Below are positions 12,401 through 24,400 of a stretch of 64,000 bases of DNA, one piece after another. This DNA is from an uncultured Bacteroidales bacterium (lineage in GTDB: Bacteria > Bacteroidota > Bacteroidia > Bacteroidales > Bacteroidaceae). The stretch covers positions 62,001-126,000 of the forward strand of contig CACZJU010000001.1 in NCBI GenBank assembly GCA_902781515.1. The letters run 5' to 3'. Under the pieces are notes generated by a model, which made no database searches, was not told the origin of the DNA, and saw only the letters and a program-made list of their open reading frames with translations. The position numbers and the translations under genes are program-made. The first letter of the stretch is position 1. Every line of letters begins with the position of its first letter.

Positions 12401-15400
12401 TATGGTTGCGATGAGTCAAGTATTGCCCGTGTTTATGGCGGTGGTAACTCAGCTTCCGTTCCTTCAACCGATGTCACCATCTGGGGTTCATACGATATCG
12501 AATACGCCTTCGGTGGTGGTAACGGTGGACAGCCAGTTCTCACAAGTAGTGGTTGGGTGGAAAATGCAGGTGCCGATGTTATTGCTGATGCCAATATTAC
12601 CTGCCACGGTGGTAGAATAGGTGAGATATTCGGTGGTAGTGACTTCCGAGGTGACTGTCGTAAGGCTAATACTACGCAGTCTCAGTCGGGTGACTGTCCG
12701 TTGAGAATTACCAAACTATATGGTGCCGGCAAGGAGGCTAATGTTGATGGTAACGTAAATATTGTTATATCAGCTTGTACAGCCGAGAACTCTCAAATCG
12801 AGTATGTCTGCGGTGGTTCCTATAAAGCTCAAATTGCAGGTAGTGTACATTTGACCATTACTGCAGGTTATTTCAAGAACGTATATGGCGGTAACGACCA
12901 GCGTGGCAGTATCGGTGGAGACATTATCGTGGATATTGAGGAGAGCGACCCATGTAAGCCCATTATCATCGGAAACCTTGTGGGCGGTGGTAACCAAGCA
13001 GCATTCCCTGGTAAGTACGAAAATGGAGATACTTTGCCAGATCTTCATCCTGTCACAGGAAAGCTACGCAACATTACGGTAAATGTAAAATCTGCAACAC
13101 GTATCGAAAACATATATGGCGGTAGCTTCATGGCTGAAACAAGAGCCAACACTGAGGTAAACGTCAATATGCTTCAGGGACGGCATAGAGGCTCGTCGGT
13201 ACTCCTTCCTTCTGACTATGGATTAGTTGGCGCTCGCATTCCAGCAAACATTACCGGAGTTACAACAAGTTATGTTGCAGTTTCTCCAGCCATAGAGTCA
13301 GGTAAATCCGTTGTTGGTTATTACACACGTGATGGTGAGACCGATAATTATAGCGCAGCGAGTGGTATTTCTAATGGCTCAACCACATATTATGAGAAGC
13401 AGGTATCAGGAACGATTGCCAAAGCCATCGGTACCATCGGTAATGTATATGGTGGTGGTCAGCAAGGTCAGGTGAGAGGTAATACCAAGGTTAATATCGG
13501 AACATCAACCACGGTTCCTATCATGAAACGTAATGGAAGTGGTATTATCGTAGATACAAGCGATAATTCCATATACGATCCTGAAGGCAAGCAAAGAAGT
13601 GACATAACAATAGCCTACGTTGATAGTATCGTCAGAGGTGCCCACATCGACGGCGATGTATTCGGTGGCGGTGAGATGGCTGAAGTTACAGGTAGCTCCG
13701 AGGTGAACATCTGTACTGCGGAGACCACTCCTGGCTCAGGAACTTATGTGGCTGTTGCCGAAGGTGCAGAGAAGGTAACGATTGGCGGTAGCGTATATGG
13801 TGGCGGTAGTCAGGCCGATGTGCTGACAAACGCTACTGTAAGAATGTACAACGGTTATGTCTTCAACGGTATCTTCGGCGGTGGCTATGCAGGTTCGGTA
13901 GGAACATTTACCAGAAGTACGGACGCTGCTCACACAAACGTTTATGGTCATACTTCTCATGCTGGCTGTATTGGTAAGCCAATTTCTTGCAAAGTAGGTA
14001 CAGGTAAATGTACTGTAGTAGTAAACGGCGGTCAGATAGGTCCCGTAACAGTAGCAACACAGGGTATGACAAGGTCGAAAGCAAACGGCGGTCCTGTAGC
14101 TGAAGGCTGGGTATGGGGTGCTGGCTGTGGTGTGGTTGAAGACCCGGCAGATGAACCTGATACACACTTTAAGACCTATGTTAATGAAACCGATGTAACC
14201 ATCGGCGGTACGGCCTTCGTCCTGGAGTCCATCATCGGTGGTGGTGAGTTCGGACGTGTGCTTGGCAATACTCTCGTGAAAATTGAGGGCGGACAGATTG
14301 GTGTAGGAGCAAACCAGACGGAAGAAGTAAATGGCGAACTCAAGCCAAAGCGCTATACTGATGCACAGTTTGTTGATCCTCGTGATGGTATTACCGCACT
14401 TAATGCTTTAGCTGAATGTTCTCACTTCGACTATGGACGTACGGAAGACGACAAAAAGGTTTATCGTCCTTACGACCCATACTATGAAGATTATCCTTCC
14501 TATGTTAGTGCTAATCCTGACTTAAGTCCTGCCAGCACTTCGAATCCTTCTGATGGTAAGACGTGGATTGGTTGTGTGTGGGGCGGTGGCTCTGGTTACT
14601 TCCCCTACGTGAAGTCAGATGGCTCTGGCTACGAATGGCTTCGTTCGGCAGGTTTGGTGGAAGGTAATGCCGAAGTGCGTATTTCCGGCGGTCATATCCT
14701 GACGAATGTATATGGTGCTAACGAAATTACCGATGTGAAGGGTAAGGCTACGGTGAAGATGACTGGCGGTACCATTGGTGTGCCGCGTACGCTGGAACAG
14801 ATAGCCATCCATCCTCTGTCCTGTTACCTATTCGGTGGCGGTAAGGGTGACCAACGTTCTCACTTCGACCAGTGGACCACTGTGGATGATGTGGAGATAG
14901 ATATATCGGGTGGTATCATTTACGGTTCTGTCTTTGGCGGTTCTGAGGATGGTCATGTGCTTGGCAATGTTGACCTCACAATCAGAAAGGGTGCCGACTT
15001 CACGATTGGTGGTAAAACTTATACCAATGGACCTATAATCGGAAGTTGGGGTACTTCCTACGTCGATGGTAATGTCTTCGGCGGTGGTCGTGGTTTCTCC
15101 GGTGAAACGCTGGGTGCAGGTAGTGTTACAGGTGATATCAACATTAATATTCAGGGCGGCACGATGCTTGGCTCAGTATATGGTGGTGGTCGTATGGCCT
15201 CCGTGGGCCTCGACTACTTTGATTCTGACGATCCTTTGCATGGTCAGTTCATTGAGGATGATGGTGATGACACCTATGGTCACATTACAGTAAACATCAG
15301 TGGCGGTACCATCGGTAATACAAATGAGGATGCAGCGCTTGCAGCCGATGGTCATTATCACACTAAGGGCGGTAATGTATATGGCGGTAGCATGGGACGT

Positions 15401-18400
15401 CTTGAACTTCTCGACGGCACTGTCAACCCGAAATGGCCTCGATTGGCACAGGCAAAGACTGCTACCATCAACATTACAGGCGATGCCTTAATCAAGAACA
15501 GTGTATATGGTGGCGGTGAGTTCGGTAACACCCGTGACAATGTCTATATCACCGTCGGCGGAACAAGAGCCTCAAACGGTACTATCACACCGAGCGGAAC
15601 TCCCACCATCAATGGTCATGTCTATGGTGGTGGCTATGGAAGTACCATTGATTCAGATGGCTACAAGGCTTCCATCACTGCAGCTGACACCAAGTATCTC
15701 TACACCCCGATGCAGTGGGCGGGTCTTGTCGGTGGTAACACTGAGGTCAACATCTGCGGTGGTCATGTGAAGAAGAATGTTTATGGCGGTGGTGAGTACG
15801 CTTCTGTGGGTGTCATAGACTATAGCGTGAACGAGTCCGACGAGTATATTAATATCCATAAGCACGATCGTGTAACAGACAAGGGTACAATCAATGAACA
15901 GATTTACGACTTCGGTTTGAGCTGGCCCTACGAGTTTTCGTACTTGATGGGCGGCAGGGCTACGGTGAATGTTACCGGCGGTCGTGTTGGTACGACCCTC
16001 AGTTCCGGCTATGGTTATGTATTCGGCGGTGGTAAGGGTCAGGCTATGGACCGTTACAGAGAAGCTTTCCTTGCCAATGTGAAGGAAACCGATGTTAATA
16101 TCGCTTATACATCAGCTCCTGCCGACACAACCAAGACCTACTTGGAGAATGATGCCAATGCTGCCATAGTGGCTGCTATCTATGGCGGTGCCGAGGATGG
16201 TCACGTCTATATGAACACAGCCGTGGATATCACGGAAGGCCTTATCGGCATGAGTGCCTACGGTGGCGGTAAGGGTCGCGGAACCTATATGGGTAAGCTG
16301 AGAACGAAAGAGGGTAGTGCTGAAACCATTCATGACTGGAAGGCTGAAGCAGAACCTATCCTCAGTTGGACGGCTGGTAAGGTCTATGGCAACTGCGGCA
16401 TCACTGTCAGCGGCGGTCGCATATTGCGTAACGTCTATGGTGGTGGTAACCGTGCTTCTGTGGGCAAGGGTAACTACTCCAGTGGTACCGACGACTACTA
16501 CACGACAGGTTACGGCGAGAAACTCGAAGTAAAACAATGGACAAGCGATGAGGAGGGCGACTTCGCATGGCACTTCCTCAACAGCGGTAACACCTATGTA
16601 AAGATTACTTCCGGTATAATAGGTAATGCCAATGGTGTGTACGACGGCATTCCCACCGGTATGGTATTCGGCGGTAGTCGAGGCCAGTCGGCAGAGGATG
16701 TATTCCTGGCACCACGTTATGACTACGAACCCAACTTCTACCTTGGCTATGTCAACAGAGCCCATGTGGTAATCGGACAGACGGATGCAGAACGTAGTGC
16801 TGGCGCTCTGGCAGAACCAATGATTTGGGGTTCGGTCTATGGCGGTGGTCGCGACGGACATGTACGCGACAGTGCTGAGGTGGTTATCCACAGAGGTACG
16901 ATAGGTCCGGAATATAACAGCACTAACAAGACACTTCTCGGAACTTCAGACATCAATAACTATAAGTGGAGAGACTGCGGTAACGTATATGGCTCCGGTT
17001 CTGGTCTGGGTACTTGGGACGCTACACACCATGCCCTGTCGTCGGGTTCCGTAACCCGTGGAACACGTGCCATCATCAATGGCGGTACTATATATAATAA
17101 TGTATATGGCGGCGGAGCTATGTCCAGCGTCGGTCCTCCATTGATTGGTACCCCCGGTGCTCCAACTGACTATGCCGGTAAGGACATATCGCTATGCTAT
17201 GTCCAGATTAACGGCGGAAACATAGGCACTTCCGACGGCTATGCTGCAAGGTATGGCGGTAGCGTATATGGTGCAAGTCGTGGTGGTGACTTCGTGACAG
17301 GTGAATCGGAAGACGACTATGCTACAACCATTTGGACCAAGGTCGATATCAAGGGCGGTAACATTGCCGGCGATGTCTATGGCGGTGGTCAGGCCAGTCG
17401 TGTTAAGAAGGACACCGAGGTGAACCTCACCGGTGGCGATATTACCCACGATGCCTATGGCGGTGGTCAAGGCTCCAAGGGAGCCAGAGATATTGCTGCC
17501 CACGTTGGCGGTAACACGAAGGTGGAACTGAATAAGGGCGTGGATGAAGAATCACTTGGATGTAAGGTAAGTCGCATCTTCGGTTGTAACAATATACTTG
17601 GCTCGCCAAGAGGCAACGTTACGGTTCATGTATATTCAACCCAGCATAGGAATCAGTCTCAGATTAGAGATAAGTATGCTTTGTTCCATAAAATATCAGG
17701 TTATTCGATTACTGCTTACAATGGACTGGTGTTGCTGGCAAGAGATACATTAGGAATTGCGGAAAGTGCCTATAGTTCTTATACGGATGTTCTTGGCGAT
17801 AAAGACGCAACCGACAATGAGAAGAATGCTGCACTTGAAGCATTCCAGAATGTAGTGCTACGCAAGAACCTTGAATTAACAGCAACGGAAATGGGTCCGG
17901 CCTATGTAACTGCCATTGCTCCATATCAGACAATCCTTAATAGCGGGGAAGCAACTGCCGCTGCAAAGGACTCTGCCCTCAATAACATGAAGGAGTATAT
18001 CTACAATGCGAAGTACGATGTGCTGGCTGTATATGGCGGCGGTAACTTGGCTACGTATCAGCCTTACGGACCTTTGGCGAACAATACTGCAGCCGACTTT
18101 AAGGCAACTACAAAGAAGGCAGATGTCATTATCGACGGCTGTCATCTGACCAGCATCCGACAGGTCTATGGCGGTGGTAATGCTGCCCCCACGCCTGCCA
18201 ACACTGTAAACGTATATGGTACTTACGAGATTGACGAACTGTTCGGTGGTGGTAATGGTAAAGACCCCTTCCAGGATGTCCACAACAATGATAAATGGTA
18301 TGCTAACCAGGGAGCCAACGTCGGTTACTACGACTACGTCGAGTATGTGACCACGGACACTGATGTTCCGACCAACGGTAACGGTTCATTGACAAATCCA

Positions 18401-21400
18401 TATGTTGCCCACACTAAGTCAAATGCCTCTTCGCAGGCTCTCCGTGAGCTTAACTACTCGTATGGTACGGGTATTGCTGAGACGAATGTTTTAGGAGGAC
18501 GTATTCACTACGCCTATGGTGGTAGTAACATGAAGGGTAACATTCGCACACGAGCCTTGTCGAACTACGAGACATCTACTGAATGTCCTGTGATTATCGA
18601 TAAGACATACGGTGCAGGTAAGGACGCATCCTTGGACGGTGAAATCCGCGTAGTATTGGAGTGCGTAGATTACATGGCTGAGTTGTTCGGAGGTTCTACC
18701 AAAGGTGATGTGTATAGCGATGTGGACTTGATAATTACCAACGGACACTTCGGTGCTGTATATGGCGGTAATGATAAGACGGGTCATGTATATGGTTCTA
18801 TTAAGATTACTGTAAAGGAATCTGGTTGTAATCCCATCGTCATCGATAGACTGTATGCCGGCGGTTTGCAATCCGACTATTCTGTTTATGGCTATTACAC
18901 GGATACCTCAGACGGCAATAAGGTTAAGCCAAGAACTTACGAGAAGTTCCGTACCGACAGCATCGCGGCAATGGCAACGGTAACACATCCAAACGACGAG
19001 GATGAGGTGAATGAGGCAATGACGGCAGCCGGTCTGTATGGCTACCCCAAGGCACATCCTCAGATAGACATTATTTCTGCTACGAAGATTGGCGCAATCT
19101 ATGGAGGTGGTGAGAAGGCTGTGCTTATCGGTACTCCTCACATCAATGTAAACATGGAGGAAGGCCATATTACTGCCAAGTATGTCGATGAGAATCTTTC
19201 CAAGTTTGCGCCTGGTAAGCATACTGTATCCGATGGCCATGGTGATTATACGTTTGTCGTAAGAGGTCTTGAATCGGAAGAGGGTTCTACGAATGGTAAA
19301 GCCATTCTCGGTGTCGGCACCATCGATAATATCTACGGCGGTGGCGACCAGGCTGTGGTGGATGGCGATACGCATATTGAGATTGGTACCGGTATGCATC
19401 ATGTGAAGGTTGCCGACCACGAGGAGTTTGCTACCTTGGAGCCTTATCGCGATTCTGCAAAGGTTATGAATAGCGTCTATGGTGGCGGTCGTGGTCTTGA
19501 TGCGACGGTAACGGGTAACACCTTTATCTCGATGGGTAAGGGTGCCAGCGTTGAGAACCGTATCTACGGCGGTGGTGATTTGGGTTCCGTGGGCACTGTC
19601 ACTGCGACTTCAGCCCACACTGGCGACAAAGAGCACGCCGGCTGTATCGGTAAGCCCACTGCCTTCAAGGCAAATACCGGACGATGCACCATCGACATCT
19701 TCGGTGGACGTGTAGGTCCTTTCGGCATGAAGATGATAACGGGTGGCATAGCTGATGACTACGGTTATGTATTCGGAGCCAGCAAGGGTAATTTGGCAGA
19801 TCCTGCGAGTGATAAGGACATCGACTTCAAGACCTATGTCAACGAGACATACGTTACCATCAGGAATGCCTATGAGGAAGGATATGAAGGCGGTGCTGCC
19901 GACTCCCTGAGCCATATTGCCAGCAAGCCCATCATCTGCGGCGGTGTATATGGCGGTAGTGAGAACGGTCGTGTTCTCAACGATACTCATGTATTTATCC
20001 AAGGCGGACAGATAGGTGTGGGCCGTGAGTTGACAAGTGCTTACGCCGAGGCCGACTTCATCAATCCTGCCACCGCTACGGTAAGTCAGATAGAAGATAA
20101 GTCAGCAGTAATGCCAGAGTGTGAGGCATGGACCTTCGAAAGTCCGTGGACACCTTATGACGAGAATGCAAATGAAACTTGGTACACAGCTGCAATAGCC
20201 ACCATGGGTGCTGCCAGCACAGTGGGTACCGACGGACACACGTTCTACGGTAACGTATTCGGCGGCGGTTCCGGTTACTTCACCTATAAGAAGTCAGATG
20301 GCAGTCACGAATGGCTGCCCACTGCCGGTCTGGTGGAAGGCGATACATACCTGAACATCACTGGTGGACACATCATCTCTAACGTATATGGCGGTAATGA
20401 GATGACTGACGTGACAGGTACCTGCCACATCAACATGACTGGCGGTACCGTTGGTGTTCCGCGTACGTTGAAGCAGGTTGTCGAACACCCAGTTGTCTGC
20501 AACATCTTCGGTGGTGGTAAGGGCGACCAGCGTATCCACTTCAACAAGTCCACAAATGTGGGCAGTACGGATGTGAAGATTACCGGTGGTATTGTATATG
20601 GTTCAGTATTCGGCGGTGGCGAGGATGGTCACGTCATGCGCAACACCTCCGTGACGATTGGTAAGGACGACCACACCGGACCCACGATTGGTACGTGGGG
20701 CATCAGCAATCTGGAAGGCAATGTCTTCGGCGGCGGTCGTGGCTTCAGCGGTGATGCCTACACGGCTGGTAATGTAGCCGGCAGTGCCAACACTACCATC
20801 AAGGGTGGTAACATCCTTGGCAGTGTATATGGTGGTGGACGTATCGCCTCTGTGGGCTACGGACTGTATCTGGTTTCGGAAACTGGTAAGTATGGTACCA
20901 TTCGTCCTGATAACTTCGAAGATGACGGCACGACACCTGTTGCCAACTTCAAGCGCGGTTACACTAATGTCACAATCACTGGCGGTACCATTGGTAACAG
21001 ACACGAGTTCATAATGCCCACGGCTGCAAATATTCCGTTGGGTCTGGATGCTGACTTCAAGAACTGGAGTGCTGCAAACTGGACGACATGGAAGGAGCAT
21101 AACCGTGTGCCACATACCATATTCGATACCAGCAACGGTCGAGTAACGCACAGCACCAGCGGTAATGTCTATGCTGGAAGCATGGGACGCCGCACTAAGA
21201 TTGACGGTGTGACTCCGAATGACTATCCTAGCATCGAATGGAAGAAACTGGGTAACGTGAAGGCTACTAAGCTGGCCATCAGCGGTGCTACGACATGGAT
21301 TCTGGGTAATGTCTATGGTGGTGGTGAGCTCGGATCTGTAAAACCATACGTCAACGGTGAAACCGTGGAGGGTGGTACGACACAGGTAGATATCACTGAA

Positions 21401-24400
21401 GGTGTTATCGGTGTGGAAGTCCGCGAGAACGAATTCCCACAGAAGGCAACCATAGCACTCCCAGGTACATATCCCGCAAGTGGTTCCAGCGCTGTGAAAT
21501 ATACCTACGGCAGTGTCTATGGCGGCGGTATGGGTGACGAGACCTACGGCGGTGGCGATATCTTGGACAATGGAGCCTCCATTAAGACGCTGCGTGCCAA
21601 AGTGAGCATCAGCGGTGCCGACACGAAGGTGCGTGCCAGTGTCTTTGGCGGTGGTGAACAGGCCATCGTAAGCGGCAGCACTCAGGTCAACATCAGCAAC
21701 GGCGAAGTAGGCCGTGACGAGGTGCAGCCCAAGAATGGCTCGAACCGTGGTTATGTGATGTTCGGTAGTTCCACTATGGGTAACGTCTATGGCGGTGGTA
21801 AGGGTAGTACCAAAGCCGTCGTGAATGGTCTGGTTAAGGGTAACACTACCGTCAACATAAGTGGCGGTAAGGTATATCACATGGTCTATGGTGGCGGTGC
21901 TCTTGGTTCTGTGGGTGACTTCAAATTGTCCGATGGAGCCGATAATCCGATATACATACCCATTGCGAATGTTCCATACGGTTGGGATACCGAGGCCGAC
22001 GGCGAAACACCCAATGGTAATAATACAGGTAACACCACCGTCAACATTACGGGTGGTGTCATCGGCATCAGCGGTCGAGACAATGGTCTTGTCTTCGGTG
22101 CTTCGCGTGGTGACCTGAAGAACCTCTACGCTTACTACACGCAGGCAGAAATCGATGCAGCCAGTCCTGGCGACCCAGCCTATGGAAAGAGCGTGGGTGA
22201 TCCTTATAAGAAATATGACGTGGATCCCTACGACAGTTTGGCATGGGTGAAGAGTTCTGTAGTGAATATCGGTACGGAACGTTCTTCTGACCTGACTTCT
22301 CCGCTCATTAAGTGCTCTGTCTATGGCGGTGGCGAGAACGGACACAACTCTGATAATGCTACGGTGAACATATATAGCGGTACCATCGGTATTATGGAAA
22401 AAGATCCTTCTACGGGTCTGGATGACCCATGGTGGGACTTTGGAGATAACGACTTGAATAATCAGTACAGAAACTACCGAGGCAACGTTTATGGCGCAGG
22501 TAGTGGTGCCGACACCTATAGCGTCACTAAGGGTGGTACGAAGTTCGAATATTACAACTCGAAGTCCGGAATGGTAGGAGGCAACACCGAGGTGAACATC
22601 AGCGGCGGTATGATTGGCAGAAACGTCTATGGCGGTGGTGCTATGTCTTCGGTGGGTCGCATCACGAATGAGAACGACACAATTCAAGGCGGTAGTGCTA
22701 AGAATTCCGATCCGACAAATAGCTTCGCGATGAGTTGGCCGTATAAGGTTATCTTCGCTGAAGGTACTGGTAAGACCACTGTGAATGTCAGGGGCGGACA
22801 TATCGGTATGGGTAGTTCCCGAATTGTAGGTCTTGATAATGGTAACATCTATGGAGGCTCCAGAGGTGTGGCCGGCGACCCCTACGCGATGGCACACAAT
22901 GCCAACGTGGCTGAGACTCATGTCACCATCGACTTCGAGCCCGAAAGTACTAATCCGACATCGATGGTTGGCAGTCCCAACTACGGCAAGGCTTGCATCG
23001 AAGGCTCCGTCTTCGGCGGTGGTGAGAACGGTCATGTCTTTGGTGACACTCATGTGACAATGAAAGACGGTTTCGTCAGTCACTCGCTCTTCGGCGGTGG
23101 CCGTGGTGATGGTCAGCACAAGGGCAAACTGATTCATGTCCAGACAGGAGAGGGAGCTACGCCGCCATATACCGGAACGACTGCCGTAATGACCGGCGAT
23201 GTAGATATCTTCGACTGGCTGTCGGGTAAGGTTTATGGCAACACACACCTGACCATGGTTAAGGGCCGCGTGCTGAACAATGTGCTGGGCGGTGGATATA
23301 TGGCTTCCGTAGGTATCGGTAACTATGCCGGCGGTGCAGATGACTTCTACCCGAATGGCTATGGCGAGAAGATCACGGGCGACCTGTGGACTCCAAGTGG
23401 AAGCTTCAATCCCAGAGCTCCCATCACTTCGTTGAACATGCCTACTACCAATGCCGACTTCTTCCTTGCCACCGGTAAGACCTTCGTGGACGTGTTCGGC
23501 GGTGTGATTGGTTCTACAGACTTGTGGGACGGTCTGCCTGCAGGTAATGTCTTCGGTGGTAGCCGCGGTAAGGCAGCACCAGACCTCAGAGAGTCGAAAC
23601 GCCATCTCTATGCCCCCGAATGGTTCAATGGTTATTGCAATGAGACGCATGTTACCATCGGCGGTGGCTACAAGTGTAAGGCTGTATGCACCGACAAGAA
23701 CGGTACGGTACACGCAGTAGGAGATATGGCGAGTCTGCAGATGTTGCAGGAGCTGTTTGACGGCGACGACTTAACCACCAACTGGGACAAGATTGATGAC
23801 TCTGGAATCAAGATCTACGGTTCAGTATATGGCGGTGCTCAGGACGGTCGTGTACGTAGGGATGCCAATGTAGTTGTAAATGCAGGTGAGATAGGTCTTC
23901 CATTCACCTCTGCAAACAGAACACTCTTAGTGCCTGGAGCAGAAACTCTTCAGGAAGAACTTGACAACCCACAGTGGCTGCACCGAGGCAACGTCTATGG
24001 TTCTGGTTCGGGTATTGGTAAGTATAAGTTCGACCTTAACTACGATGGCGATTCCATCGACACTGACGTGGACTACTACGGAACTATAGTCAAAGAAGAA
24101 GACTACAGCCAGAATGCAGGTTGTGTGCTTCGCTTCACTCAGGTAGATATCAACGGCGGTATCATCCACCGTAATGTCTATGGCGGTGGCTCTATGGGTA
24201 GCGTAGGTCCTCCAGCCATTCCACCTAGGGATAATGAAACGGCTGACAAGAAGGGTGATACCACAACTCATGGTGGTAAGACCGGTTGGCAGTCGCAGTG
24301 TACTGTTAACATCAGAGGTGAGGTAGGTACTCCCAACGATGCCGTGAAGGGCTGGACATACCAGGACATATATGGCGGCGAGGTTTATGGCGCCTGCCGT

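Noticed and set aside
20603..23713. A 1,036-codon open frame on the minus strand inside the giant gene
   Set aside because: Its peptide is a mirror of the plus-strand repeat codons (for example TTAIDV/TTATEDI recur at the unit spacing), it has no signal peptide or known domain, and similar shorter mirrors occur all along the repeat region. Absence of stops follows from the glycine-rich repeat composition.
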